Origin: JAGLQA01 sp023135565
Lineage (GTDB): Bacteria; Acidobacteriota; Aminicenantia; UBA2199
Direction of reading: 5' to 3'
Assembly (NCBI GenBank): GCA_030639305.1
Contig: DAOWCY010000088.1
Coordinates: forward strand, 1-27,255
DNA: 27,255 nucleotides
Shown here: one piece after another, positions 9,119 to 17,122 of the stretch
Layout: the number at the start of each line of letters is the position of its first letter
Position numbering within the stretch: position 1 is the stretch's first letter
Notes under the pieces: generated by a model
Database searches by the model: none
Told to the model about the DNA's origin: nothing
What the model saw: the letters and a program-made list of their open reading frames with translations, nothing else
Position numbers and translations under genes: made by a program

Positions 9119-9147
9119 TTGAAAATTTTCCATTTTTATGCTACTTA
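9119..9147 (+). promoter_or_regulatory. Candidate promoter for the lanthipeptide-type precursor
   Basis: TTGAAA (9119-9124), 17-bp spacer, TGC-TACTTA (9139-9147) with an extended -10 TG. This leaves about 165 bases of AT-rich leader before the ATG at 9316. Other AT-rich hexamers nearby could serve instead. Confidence 0.35.
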
Positions 9148-9315
9148 TATTATATCTGGGTACTGTGAATAATTTAATAATCGGTTTGTTGGGATCATTA
9201 AGTGTGATTCCCAAATATTGTCGTGCAGAAAGTCTTATATATATGGAGTTTTTACTAACGGAGGTAATTAACGATTTTTTTGATTTGCACTAAATTATTA
9301 GTGAGGAGAAATAAA

Positions 9316-9480
9316 ATGAAAAAAAAGATTTTTGCCAAGAAATTAGCCTTAAACAAAAAAACCATTGCTGCATTGGACGATTCGGTCTTATTAACCATCA
9401 AGGGAGGTAAGACTAAAGTTGAGTTTACCTGCGACACACAAAGGGTATGCTGCCCCATTACGACGGAAGAAGAAGAATAG
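9316..9480 (+). CDS. Class I lanthipeptide-type precursor peptide, 54 aa
   Basis: A ribosomally made natural-product precursor by its leader: KKLALNKKTIAAL followed by LLTIKGG matches the LNKxTIxxL...IxGG leader seen in Bacteroidetes-type class I lanthipeptide and related precursors. Gly30-Gly31 is the likely leader cleavage site, by a C39-type peptidase/ABC exporter. The core contains three cysteines (Cys39, Cys45, Cys46), four threonines and no serine, so up to three (methyl)lanthionine rings are possible, and ends in four glutamates. The start at 9316 is chosen because GAGGAG lies 8 bases upstream and the leader begins there; an upstream ATG at 9280 has no such signal. No dehydratase, cyclase or exporter is in the window. 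Confidence 0.75.
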   Translation: MKKKIFAKKLALNKKTIAALDDSVLLTIKGGKTKVEFTCDTQRVCCPITTEEEE

Positions 9481-9532
9481 CTTTGCATCATGTAGGTGGT
9501 TGATAACCCTGCAGCTAAAAAAAAACAGACCT

Positions 9533-9557
9533 GTCCCGGGTTTTTACTCCCCGGGAC
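9533..9557. terminator. GTCCCGGG hairpin downstream of the precursor gene
   Basis: Perfect 8-bp stem GTCCCGGG (9533-9540) with CCCGGGAC (9550-9557). The T-run is in the loop rather than after the stem, so intrinsic termination is uncertain. It belongs to the same element type as those at 8950-9090. Confidence 0.4.
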
Positions 9558-9812
9558 TCCCGGTTAAGTGTAAATTTTTTGCCGGATTTTATCGCAGCGC
9601 TACAGCCTAGAGTGCCTATAGAAATAGGCATAAGGAGCTTCTCTCACCCAGGGATATTTTTCTTCATGAGGCCCTTACAGTGGTCCTTTCCAGGGACTGC
9701 TGCCCATACTTTCTCTACTGTAGTAAATGAACAATTCAAAGTTTTCCTAACAGGGGAGTAAGTACAGGGTAATTCGGTTAAGCAATTAACAAACGAGTAC
9801 TTATAACGGCAC
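9558..9812. other. Spacer between convergent genes
   Basis: No convincing gene. A strong hairpin TGCCTAT-AGAA-ATAGGCA lies at 9613-9630. Nothing else is recognisable. Confidence 0.4.
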
Positions 9813-9813
9813 T

Positions 9814-11946
9814 CTAAATTCCTATCCCCAGGGCTTTTTTCACCCTTTCCGGTGTGAAGGGAGTGGTGTACAGGCGAACGCCTGTGGCATTAAAAAAAGC
9901 ATTGGCAATGGCGCCGATGGTCGGTATCACCGGCATCTCGCCGCAACCCCTGGGGCCGGTGCCCGGAAGGTGGTTATCTAAGAAAGCAATGTCGATAGGC
10001 GGCATGTCTGAAAACCTGGCGATGCGGTATTGACTGAAATACTCTGTCTGTGTGCTGTGGCCGTCTAACCTGATCTCTTCAGTGAGGGCATACCCGATTC
10101 CCCAGGCCACCCCGCCGCGAATACCCTGGGTAACCGTATTGCAATTGATAACAGTACCGATGTCAAAAGCCACGCACACATGCTTTACCGATATCTTGCC
10201 GCTCACCCGGTCTACAGCGATTTTCGCCGCAATTGCTCCAAGCTGGCAGCCGCCGTGCAGCACGATAGCCAGTCCGATGCCCTCATAGGCATCTAAGGGG
10301 GCTCTGCCATAACCGATTTTGTCGGCGCAGGCATCGATTAGATTAGCGAAAGCCGGGGTGGAAAGATTCTCTTTGCGCAGCACAAGCGGGTCTTTACCTA
10401 TATTGTGGGCCAGCATGTCCATATGACTTTCCGTGGCAAAACAAGTCTGCACATAGCTGGTGCCGCGCACAGCAGCCAGGCTGACGGGCCAGTCCGGGAC
10501 CCGGTAAGCTTTGACCAGTACATTGGGAATATCGTAAGTATTTTTTGTTCCATCTCCCACGTCCTGGTAGGAATCGATTTTGCGGGCAATTATTTTACCG
10601 GCGGAACTAATGCCGCCGGTTACTTCGATGATACAGGCTGCTTTATACATCGATCTTAACTGGAATTGATTTTTGCGGCTGTAGACCAGCTTTACCGGGG
10701 CGCCGACCTTCTCGGCAAGTCCGGCTGCTTCCCGGCAAACCGGGTTGGCCTGCCTGCCGCCGAAAGCGCCGCCCACCGGCACGGCGACCACCCTGACGTC
10801 GGCAAGGGGCCGGTTAAGATAGGCGGCAGCCAGTTCCCGCACTTTGTGGGCATGTTGAGTGCCGACCCAGACCGTTACCCTGCCGCCGTCTTCCCATTGG
10901 GCTAATGCGGTATCGGTCTCTAATTGGGCGTGGCTGATATAGTGGGTGGTATAGGTTTCGGAAAGCACAATGTCGCTGCCCCGCAGACCGGTTTCGATGC
11001 TGCCCTGCTCTTCTTTTATTTCCAGCAGTGCCGCATTGGCGCGGGCTTCATCTAAAGGTAATTCTTTTGAGCGGGCCGGTTTCATCCAGGTGGGTTTTAC
11101 CGCGGCGAGAGCTTTCCGCACAGCGGTGTAACGCTCGCCCACTGCGGCCACCCTGCCGCGGACGATGTCCACCATTTCTACTCCCGGCAGGGAGCGCGCC
11201 TCCTCCATATCCGCGGCCTCGAGTTTAGTGAGCCGGCGGTGATAGGGCTGCGTCAGCCAGCCGGCGTACAGCATGCCCGGCTTATGCAGGTCGCCCGCAT
11301 ACTTCAAAGCGCCGGTAACGATTCCTTCAGCATTGACATTGGGGATGCCCCGGTCTTCGTATACCTTGCTTGCCGCGGCGTGCGGGTCGATATTTATAAC
11401 AACCCTTTCGCCGCCGCCTAATTCAGCAGCATCTACTATTTTGCTTTTTTCTCCTTTCCGGCCCACGCCACATTCCCGGAACTCCAGTTTTTCCAGCGGT
11501 ATTCTTAAAAAGCGAGACGCCCGTTCCATCAGATCGGCGCGGATTTTTTCACATGCCAGCCAGAAGCCCCAGCCCACGATCCTGGTTGCCGAACTGCCGC
11601 TGGTGACGCCGTCGTCGGGGCAGCAGTCGGTATCGCCCTGGATGACGGTCAAATCTGCCTGCTCTATTTCCAGCCCCTGGGTAACGATGGCGGTGATAAC
11701 GGTTTTCAGTCCCTGGCCCAATTCGGTGCGCCCGGTGAACACGGTCACTTTGCCGTCTGCACCGAAAGCGATCCATTCGGTATAGTCTGTCACCGGCTCT
11801 ACTGCCGGGCAGTCGGGAGAACCGGGGTCCAGGGGCAGCGGCTCGCTGCACTTTGTTTGCGCCGCAGCGCCGTGGGAAAAACGGAAAGTATAGAAGAGAC
11901 CCGTGCCACCTAAGGAAGCGATGAATTGCCTGCGTGTCATACTCAT
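9814..11946 (-). CDS. Exported molybdenum-binding subunit, xanthine dehydrogenase/isoquinoline 1-oxidoreductase beta family
   Basis: Large subunit of molybdenum hydroxylases that insert water-derived oxygen into aldehydes or N-heterocycles. The 710-aa product begins MTRRQFIASLGG, a twin-arginine signal, so it is likely folded with cofactor and exported to the periplasm. Motifs: FTGRTELGQGLKT, VGGAFGGRQ near residue 390 (molybdopterin binding) and GTGPRGCGEMPVIPTIGAIA near the C-terminus, with the glutamate expected to be the catalytic base. Length fits single-gene IorB-like proteins of 700-750 aa. The start is supported by GGAGGT upstream; a second ATG two codons in is possible. The usual [2Fe-2S] partner (IorA/CoxS) and cytochrome subunits are absent on both sides. 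Substrate unknown. Confidence 0.88.
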   Translation of the reverse strand: MSMTRRQFIASLGGTGLFYTFRFSHGAAAQTKCSEPLPLDPGSPDCPAVEPVTDYTEWIAFGADGKVTVFTGRTELGQGLKTVITAIVTQGLEIEQADLTVIQGDTDCCPDDGVTSGSSATRIVGWGFWLACEKIRADLMERASRFLRIPLEKLEFRECGVGRKGEKSKIVDAAELGGGERVVINIDPHAAASKVYEDRGIPNVNAEGIVTGALKYAGDLHKPGMLYAGWLTQPYHRRLTKLEAADMEEARSLPGVEMVDIVRGRVAAVGERYTAVRKALAAVKPTWMKPARSKELPLDEARANAALLEIKEEQGSIETGLRGSDIVLSETYTTHYISHAQLETDTALAQWEDGGRVTVWVGTQHAHKVRELAAAYLNRPLADVRVVAVPVGGAFGGRQANPVCREAAGLAEKVGAPVKLVYSRKNQFQLRSMYKAACIIEVTGGISSAGKIIARKIDSYQDVGDGTKNTYDIPNVLVKAYRVPDWPVSLAAVRGTSYVQTCFATESHMDMLAHNIGKDPLVLRKENLSTPAFANLIDACADKIGYGRAPLDAYEGIGLAIVLHGGCQLGAIAAKIAVDRVSGKISVKHVCVAFDIGTVINCNTVTQGIRGGVAWGIGYALTEEIRLDGHSTQTEYFSQYRIARFSDMPPIDIAFLDNHLPGTGPRGCGEMPVIPTIGAIANAFFNATGVRLYTTPFTPERVKKALGIGI

Positions 11947-12130
11947 TCCGGTACCTCCACCGATAGGTTATCTTGAAACTCATTATACCATGAACACAGC
12001 GGAATTTTCAATGGTCAATTATAACTTAGCTCTCTGCACCGGCAAATGGAAAGATGGAATCTTGGAATATTCGGTTTGAAAGATCGGGGAAGGTGATACC
12101 CCCAACGCTCCCGCACCCGGCGAAAGCAAA

Positions 12131-12192
12131 TTGCAGAATTTAGGGGGCTGTTTTCTGCAGGTTTTGCAGAATTTAGGGGCCTGTTTTCTGCA
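12131..12192. promoter_or_regulatory. Two tandem 29-bp repeats, operator-like
   Basis: Units at 12131-12159 and 12164-12192 differ by one base. Each is bounded by inverted arms TGCAGAA and TTCTGCA. A partial third copy (GGGGCCTGTTTTGTG) at 12208-12222 runs into the -10 element of the downstream promoter. Position and symmetry suggest binding sites for a repressor or autoregulator. Confidence 0.55.
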
Positions 12193-12200
12193 AAAAGTAC

Positions 12201-12240
12201 TTTTTTTGGGGCCTGTTTTGTGCTATAATGATAGCGGAGG
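12201..12240 (+). promoter_or_regulatory. Promoter and ribosome-binding site of the AAA-DUF4143 gene
   Basis: A perfect TATAAT (12224-12229) with a weak TTTTTT -35 at 12201-12206, 17-bp spacing. GGAGG at 12236-12240 lies 9 bases before the ATG at 12250. The weak -35 would suit an activated or tightly repressed promoter. Confidence 0.6.
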
Positions 12241-12249
12241 TAAGCTTTT

Positions 12250-13632
12250 ATGAATCTGAAACGGTCTGTAGAAAAAAATTTAAAAAAGTGGTATGAAGGG
12301 AAACACCGCAAACCTCTCGTTATAAGGGGGGCCAGGCAGGTGGGCAAATCAACGCTGGTTAGGGATTTTGCTAAAGCGCACAACCTTGTGCTCTACGAGG
12401 TAAATTTCGAACGTTTTCCCGGTTTTGGCGAGGTTTTCAAAAAACCGGACATCGCCGGGATTTTAAGGGAGATCGAATACCTGTGCGGCAAAGGCAAAGT
12501 AAATCCGCAAAATAGTATTATCTTTCTCGATGAAATCCAGGCAGCGCCCTTAGCTGTAAAGGCATTGAGATATTTCTATGAAGATTTTCCCGGTTTGGCT
12601 GTAATCGCCGCCGGGTCTTTACTTGAGTTCACCCTGGCCGATTTTTCTTACTCGATGCCTGTAGGCCGTATCGAGTATCTTTTTTTGGGCCCCATGACTT
12701 TCGAGGAATTTTTGCAAGCAAAAGGCGAAAAGAGGCTTTTAGATTTGATCAGGGAGTACGATTTCTCCTATAATTTCCCGGTCAGCGCCCATAACAACCT
12801 GTTACAATTGCAAAGGGAATACCTGTTGGTGGGCGGCATGCCTGAAGCTGTTCAAAGGTATGTAGAAACCGGGGACATTAATGAAGTGATCGACGTTCAT
12901 TCGTCTATTATCGAAACATACCGCGACGATTTTGCCAAATACGCGAAAGGCGCTGCCCTGCTGCGATTACAAAAGGTATTCGATTATGTGCCTGCCGCTG
13001 CCGGCGAGAAGATTAAATACCGGAACATCGACGAGAACTCGCAGGCCAGGGATTTGCGGGAAGCGGTTGAAATGCTGGTAAAAGCCGCTGTAATCACCTG
13101 TGTTTATCATTCTAAATCTTCGGGAATTCCTTTACGGGTGGGGAAAAACGACAAAATATTTAAGCTGTATTTTCTCGACATCGGTTTAATGAACCGGGTT
13201 TGCGGCATTCAAAACATTCCTTTGCAGAAGTTGGAGAGCAGGGAATTTGTTAATCAAGGAAAAATGGCCGAGCAATTCGTCGGGCAGCATTTGCTCTATT
13301 CGGGCAGGAGGAATGAGACGCCGCGGTTGTTTTACTGGCTGCGGGAGGGGCGTTCGACCAATGCGGAAGTTGATTTTGTTATCCAGGTAGACAGCGAAAT
13401 AGTCCCCGTGGAAATCAAAGCCGGGAAAAGCGGATCGCTTAAGTCTTTACACCGGTTTATTTTTGAGAAAAAATCGGGAAGAGCGGTTCGTTTCGATTTA
13501 AACCCACCGTCTGTGATGAGGGTTTCTCATAAAATAGGCAGTGGTGGGAAAGTGCATGAAATAGGGTTTTCTCTTTTATCGCTGCCTATTTATATGGTAG
13601 AGCAGTTGCCGCGAATCTTTCGCTTTTTTTAA
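12250..13632 (+). CDS. AAA ATPase with C-terminal DUF4143 (nuclease-like) domain
   Basis: Member of the AAA_14/DUF4143 family, widespread in anaerobes and archaea, with no settled function; often considered mobile or conflict-related. Walker A GARQVGKST at residues 27-35, Walker B IIFLDEIQ at about 90-97, sensor-like VIAAGSLLEF following. The C-terminal DUF4143 part contains TNAEVDFVIQ and VPVEIKAGKSG, the D...ExK pattern of restriction-type nuclease folds. The 460-aa length is typical, and the gene seems intact. The start is set by GGAGG and a TATAAT promoter. Tandem operator-like repeats upstream suggest regulated expression. Confidence 0.9.
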   Translation: MNLKRSVEKNLKKWYEGKHRKPLVIRGARQVGKSTLVRDFAKAHNLVLYEVNFERFPGFGEVFKKPDIAGILREIEYLCGKGKVNPQNSIIFLDEIQAAPLAVKALRYFYEDFPGLAVIAAGSLLEFTLADFSYSMPVGRIEYLFLGPMTFEEFLQAKGEKRLLDLIREYDFSYNFPVSAHNNLLQLQREYLLVGGMPEAVQRYVETGDINEVIDVHSSIIETYRDDFAKYAKGAALLRLQKVFDYVPAAAGEKIKYRNIDENSQARDLREAVEMLVKAAVITCVYHSKSSGIPLRVGKNDKIFKLYFLDIGLMNRVCGIQNIPLQKLESREFVNQGKMAEQFVGQHLLYSGRRNETPRLFYWLREGRSTNAEVDFVIQVDSEIVPVEIKAGKSGSLKSLHRFIFEKKSGRAVRFDLNPPSVMRVSHKIGSGGKVHEIGFSLLSLPIYMVEQLPRIFRFF

Positions 13633-13645
13633 ACGAAAGTTTTTT

Positions 13646-13674
13646 TTGACAAAAAGCAAAAATTGATTTATTAT
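13646..13674 (+). promoter_or_regulatory. Promoter of the ribbon-helix-helix gene
   Basis: TTGACA (13646-13651), 17-bp spacer, TATTAT (13669-13674). It overlaps an upstream in-frame ATG at 13663, which argues that translation begins at 13699 instead. Confidence 0.6.
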
Positions 13675-13698
13675 ATTAGCGTGGCACGAGGTGAAATA

Positions 13699-14019
13699 AT
13701 GGAACAAATCGAAAGAAATATCTCGGTTAAAATAACTGAAAACTTGCTGAAACGACTCGATAACGCTGCCTGGAAATTAGATCGAAACCGGAACTTAGTT
13801 ATTATGGCTGCGTTGGAAGATTACATAAGAAAAGTGGAAGAATTCCCTAAAGGAATTCAAAAAATGATACAGGGAACAGTAAGGGAGACAGAGCCTACCG
13901 AAGATGAAAAAGAATTCCTGTCTTCTTTTGAATTTGAGGAAAGTGATTTTGTTCTCGATGCGGAACTACTTTCAGCCTCCGGCGGCCCTGCCGGGAGCCA
14001 AACTTTTAAAAAAGTTTGA
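13699..14019 (+). CDS. Ribbon-helix-helix (CopG-like) DNA-binding protein
   Basis: Likely a small dimeric transcription regulator or antitoxin. The N-terminus EQIERNISVKITENLLKRLD, followed by a helix and VIMAALEDYIRKVEE, has the strand-helix-helix pattern of the CopG/Arc fold. The start at 13699 has GAGGTG nearby and lies downstream of a good promoter; the ATG at 13663 is inside that promoter. The 106-aa protein has an acidic middle (TEPTEDEKEFLSS) that could be a toxin-binding or flexible part. Its last 15 residues (SASGGPAGSQTFKKV) are encoded by an interspersed repeat beginning at 13975, so the native C-terminus may have been replaced. No cognate toxin follows directly. Confidence 0.7.
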   Translation: MEQIERNISVKITENLLKRLDNAAWKLDRNRNLVIMAALEDYIRKVEEFPKGIQKMIQGTVRETEPTEDEKEFLSSFEFEESDFVLDAELLSASGGPAGSQTFKKV

Positions 14020-14107
14020 ACAAAACTTTTGTTTAAAAAAAGCGAAAAGCGCTGCCATCACCTTTGCCGCGAAGCGGCTTATTGGCTGGGGACGCCGTCC
14101 CCCCCGA
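13975..14107 (+). repeat. Composite palindromic repeat (family A)
   Basis: GCCTCCGGCGGCCCTGCCGG, then GCCAAACTTTTAAAAAAGTTTG, AACAAAACTTTTG, a shortened middle, CCGCGAAGCGG hairpin and GGGGACGCCGTCCCCC. The first 45 bases encode the end of the ribbon-helix-helix protein. Confidence 0.8.
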
Positions 14108-14127
14108 TGCGCGACGACTTTTTTCAC

Positions 14128-14156
14128 TTGATATTTATTCAATTTAAGAATAAAAT
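14128..14156 (+). promoter_or_regulatory. Candidate promoter of the GIY-YIG gene
   Basis: TTGATA (14128-14133), 17-bp spacer, TAAAAT (14151-14156). The ATG at 14162 would lie at or before the transcription start, so if this promoter is used the ATG at 14207 is the likelier start. Confidence 0.5.
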
Positions 14157-14161
14157 ACACT

Positions 14162-14653
14162 ATGAAAAATATTAAGATTTTTTTCGACCCGGGAAAAGAA
14201 TTCAAAATGATGAATATCAAACCCCTGCTGGGGATCACCGGCCTCTACTTCATCTTCCTGCCTAAAACCGAAATCCAATACCCTTTCAAAAAATCAAGAC
14301 TGCTCTATATCGGCATGAGCGAGAAAAAAACCAACAGCATCGGCAGCCGCTTAAGCGGCCACTACGACGGCAAATCAGGCAACCTGGGCCTGCTAAACTA
14401 CCGGAAAATAGAACCGCTCTACTTTACTTATATTAATTTCGAGGTGTTGAAAAATTTCTGGCAGCATCGCGTCGAAGACTTAGAAAGCTATTTTATCCTC
14501 GATTTTGTCGAAAAATACGGCGTGTACCCTATCTGCAACAATAGAACAGGCTTAGAAATACTAAAAGTCGAAGTGCCGGTCAATCTCGACATAGATTGGG
14601 ATTATTTTAATTTAAGTACCCAGGGGGGCTTTTTTGAAAAATCGCCCCAATAA
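14162..14653 (+). CDS. GIY-YIG-like nuclease domain protein
   Basis: Probable metal-dependent endonuclease of the GIY-YIG superfamily. Evidence: GLYFIF at 27-32 (GIY position), LLYIGMS at 47-53 (YIG position), then IGSRLSGHY with the conserved arginine at 63, and VEDLESYFILDF with a glutamate near 108 and a following NN at 126-127. The largest frame is given (163 aa); there is no clear Shine-Dalgarno at either 14162 or 14207, and the promoter hexamers favour 14207 (148 aa). The last 11 residues (TQGGFFEKSPQ) are read from a family B repeat, which also supplies the stop. It precedes a 63-aa gene and a Rad50-like ATPase on the same strand, and may act with them. Distant from UvrC and homing types. 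Confidence 0.6.
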   Translation: MKNIKIFFDPGKEFKMMNIKPLLGITGLYFIFLPKTEIQYPFKKSRLLYIGMSEKKTNSIGSRLSGHYDGKSGNLGLLNYRKIEPLYFTYINFEVLKNFWQHRVEDLESYFILDFVEKYGVYPICNNRTGLEILKVEVPVNLDIDWDYFNLSTQGGFFEKSPQ

Positions 14654-14728
14654 AGTTGACGCGGTGCGTCTATTCCAATTTTCCACCTTAATTTGTGAAA
14701 AATTCCCCCCAAAAAACTTTCATTAAGC
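14621..14728 (+). repeat. Interspersed repeat (family B), diverged copy
   Basis: AGGGGGGCTTTTTTGAAAAA followed by TCGCCCC, an inner segment with GACGCGGTGCGTC, and an end CCCCCCAAAAAACTTTCATT. It shares the outer blocks of the copies in pabB and the macroglobulin gene but has a longer centre. Confidence 0.65.
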
Positions 14729-14778
14729 AAACGTTTGCGCCCCCTTCCAACCACAGGGAATCGGTTGGGACGATGGGC

Positions 14779-14830
14779 TAAATAAAAGTTTTTGTCCAAC
14801 TTTTTTCAAAAAGTTGGCCGCCGGAGGCAA
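14779..14830 (-). repeat. Partial family A repeat supplying a Shine-Dalgarno sequence
   Basis: Contains CCAACTTTTTTCAAAAAGTTGG and the terminal module GCCGCCGGAGGC in reverse orientation. The GGAGG of that module lies about 10 bases before the ATG at 14837, so the repeat itself provides the ribosome-binding site. Confidence 0.7.
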
Positions 14831-14836
14831 ATAAAA

Positions 14837-15028
14837 ATGAACAGCGAGATCAAAAGCGGCAAAGAAATCACAGCCGGCTTCTTTGCCGGGATAGAAGACA
14901 TACCGGGCGTTGACCGCGGCATCGCCGACTTACTGAAAGACCTGTACAACAAAGATAAACTTACCCAAAAAAGCCTCTCTAATGCCCTGCTCAGGCTGAG
15001 AATGCGGGAGGCAAAAAAAAATGAATAA
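14837..15028 (+). CDS. Small protein, 63 aa, translationally coupled to the downstream ATPase
   Basis: Not recognised. Helical, charged, with a Gly/Asp-rich early part (FAGIEDIPGVDRGIADLL) and a basic end (LLRLRMREAKKNE). The start at 14837 has GGAGG upstream; an in-frame ATG at 14792 would be inside a repeat. Its stop overlaps the start of the next gene (15021), so the two are surely co-translated and the proteins probably work together. Position resembles the small middle component of some ATPase-based conflict systems, but the sequence gives no proof. Confidence 0.65.
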   Translation: MNSEIKSGKEITAGFFAGIEDIPGVDRGIADLLKDLYNKDKLTQKSLSNALLRLRMREAKKNE

Positions 15029-16961
15029 AATCAAAAGACTAAAAATCAAAGGCATTCGCGGCATCCGCGAACCGCTGAACCTGAAATTGGGACAAAACCC
15101 CCTACTCCTCTACGGCGCTAACGGTTCGGGAAAAAGCAGCATCACCGACGCGGTGGAATGGTTCTACCATAACCGCATCGCCCACCTCTCCAGTGAAGAA
15201 GTGGGCCCGGGCGGAACCAAAGCCCTGCCGAACATATTTTTAGAACCGGGCGAAAAAGGGGGCGTTGTTTTCGAGTTTTCCGACGATAACCTCGATTCCG
15301 CTAAAACCTTCTCTTGCAATTGGGATTCGCCGCAGCCGGAACAGCAAAACAAAAGCGACTTCTACCGCGACTATCTAAAAGAATCCCAAAAAGAAAACCT
15401 GTTCCTGCGGCACCGGGATTTAGTGGAATTTATCCTGGCTTCCAAAAAAGAAAAGTTGGACTTCCTGTCGAAAATTATCGGTTTCGCGGAAGTGACAAAA
15501 GTCAAAGATACCCTGCGAAAAACACTCAACGAACTCAAAAAAGAGATCAAAATAAAAGATTTCGCCAACCGGATCAGCCGTTTAGAATCCCGTTTGATCG
15601 AATTCTTAAACCAGCGCACAGTCACCGAGACACAGTTCACCGCGGCAGTCAACCTGCTGTTGGAACCGTTGCGCCTGCAAAAAAAATTGACCCGCTTCGA
15701 CCAGGTGGATGAAGTTTTAGACCTTATCAAAGACCCGGGAGATCGCGGATTCGTGGAGCAAGAATCTTTCTACATCAGGCTTTTGGACTGGCTAAGCAGC
15801 CTCGATACCCTGATGGCCGAAATCGAAACCCTGTATGAAGGATACTATTCTCGCTTTCAAAAGATCGCCGCCGACAGTGAAAAGATCAGCAAAATCCTGC
15901 TGGAAAGACTGCTTTCCGAGGGAGAGCGGGTTTTGCGGGAGGGCATTGTAAAAGAGGAAAACTGCCCTTTGTGTTTGCAGCCTAAAAGTAAAAGTGAGCT
16001 GCTGGCGGAATTGGGGGTGCGGTTAGGCGAATTAGAGAAAATCAAAAAAGAGAAAATTGAATTAGAAGAAGTGCAAGAGACTTTGCGTAGAAATCTCGAT
16101 AACCCGCTGCAGCGATTGAATATTTTTTTGTCCGACCGGGTGATCCAGGCAGAAGAGCACCGCGAATTAAGCAGCCTGCTGGAAAAAATAAAAGATGGAT
16201 TCGCCGCTTACCGGCAGCAGTTAGGCGTTGAAATTTCCGCGGCGGATAAGCTTGCGGATAAGAACAAATTGTTAATAGACCGGGAATTGCTGCGCCGCGC
16301 TGCAAAATTTTGCCGGGAAAAGATCGACCGATTGAAAGCAGAGAAAAAAGAAAATTACAAATATGATTTCTACAGTAAAATCGTCCAGGCCCGGGATGCG
16401 TACTTAGAAAGAAAAAAATTGCAGCAGGAGAAAAAAATTATCGAGAAACAGGCTGCCGCTTTCGATATTTTATACAGCGAATTTTTAAAAAGGCAGGAAG
16501 AAGGAATTGCTTCTTTTTTGACTATTTTTTCAAAGGACATAAACCACCTGTACCGATTCATGAATCCCGGGGAAAGGGTAGAAGAGATCAAATTGGCCCC
16601 TTTGCAGAAAAATGATGAGTTAGTAGGCATAACCCTGGAATACAAATTTTTTGAAGATTTGGTTTCCCCGCCGCAGAAATACCTGAGCGAATCGCACCTG
16701 AACTGTTTGGGAATCGCTTTCTTTTTGACTTCCGTGAAAGCCTTTAACAAAAGGAATAATTTTTTTATTTTGGACGACGTGATATCGAGTTTCGATGGCT
16801 TGCACAGGAAGCGTTTTGCCGAATTATTGGTAGAGAAGTTTCCCTCTTACCAGGTGATTATGATGACCCACGAACAGGGGTGGTTTGAAGAGGTCCGCGA
16901 TTTATTTAAGAGCAGAGGTTGGCAGGTGGCTGTTTTGGCCCACGGTGTGGCCACTCTATAA
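15021..16961 (+). CDS. Rad50/SbcC-like AAA ATPase with CPLC hook
   Basis: ABC-type ATPase of the SMC/RecF/Rad50 superfamily, DNA-associated. Walker A LYGANGSGKSS at 30-40; long coiled coils either side of a CPLCLQPK zinc-hook-like motif (Cys315, Cys318); signature region KYLSESHLNCLGIAFFL in place of the canonical LSGGQ; Walker B NNFFILDDVISSFD with Asp585-Asp586; and VIMMTHEQGWF as the switch histidine. The 646-aa length with short coils fits defence-associated ATPases rather than true SbcC (over 1,000 aa). It overlaps the upstream 63-aa gene by 8 bases. The stop codon TAA lies in the repeat module TATAAGCTGCTTCGCAGC. A role in anti-phage defence or repair with the GIY-YIG protein is inference. 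Confidence 0.85.
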   Translation: MNKIKRLKIKGIRGIREPLNLKLGQNPLLLYGANGSGKSSITDAVEWFYHNRIAHLSSEEVGPGGTKALPNIFLEPGEKGGVVFEFSDDNLDSAKTFSCNWDSPQPEQQNKSDFYRDYLKESQKENLFLRHRDLVEFILASKKEKLDFLSKIIGFAEVTKVKDTLRKTLNELKKEIKIKDFANRISRLESRLIEFLNQRTVTETQFTAAVNLLLEPLRLQKKLTRFDQVDEVLDLIKDPGDRGFVEQESFYIRLLDWLSSLDTLMAEIETLYEGYYSRFQKIAADSEKISKILLERLLSEGERVLREGIVKEENCPLCLQPKSKSELLAELGVRLGELEKIKKEKIELEEVQETLRRNLDNPLQRLNIFLSDRVIQAEEHRELSSLLEKIKDGFAAYRQQLGVEISAADKLADKNKLLIDRELLRRAAKFCREKIDRLKAEKKENYKYDFYSKIVQARDAYLERKKLQQEKKIIEKQAAAFDILYSEFLKRQEEGIASFLTIFSKDINHLYRFMNPGERVEEIKLAPLQKNDELVGITLEYKFFEDLVSPPQKYLSESHLNCLGIAFFLTSVKAFNKRNNFFILDDVISSFDGLHRKRFAELLVEKFPSYQVIMMTHEQGWFEEVRDLFKSRGWQVAVLAHGVATL

Positions 16962-17096
16962 GCTGCTTCGCAGCAGCCCCGCGGCATGGGGAGCCGATGA
17001 GGGACCTTTCTCAAGACAGAAAAGTTTGTCGCTCAACAAAAGTTTTGATCAAACTTTTTCAAAAGTTTGGCCCCCGGCAGGGCTGCCGGAGGCAAT
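16956..17096 (-). repeat. Composite palindromic repeat (family A), reverse orientation
   Basis: Plus-strand order: TATAAGCTGCTTCGCAGC, GGGGAGCCGATGAGGG, AACAAAAGTTTTGATCAAAC, TTTTTCAAAAGTTTGG, CCCCCGGCAGGGCTGCCGG, AGGC. It begins within the last codons of the ATPase gene and includes its stop. Same organisation as 23981-24132. Confidence 0.8.
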
Positions 17097-17122
17097 TTGG
17101 AAAATAATGCCGGGGGTTGAAA

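Noticed and set aside
12015..12383. Minus-strand frame with internal peptide repeat (AEN-PLNSA)
   Set aside because: The repeat is the translated tandem operator-like DNA, and the frame overlaps the start of the well-supported AAA gene on the other strand.
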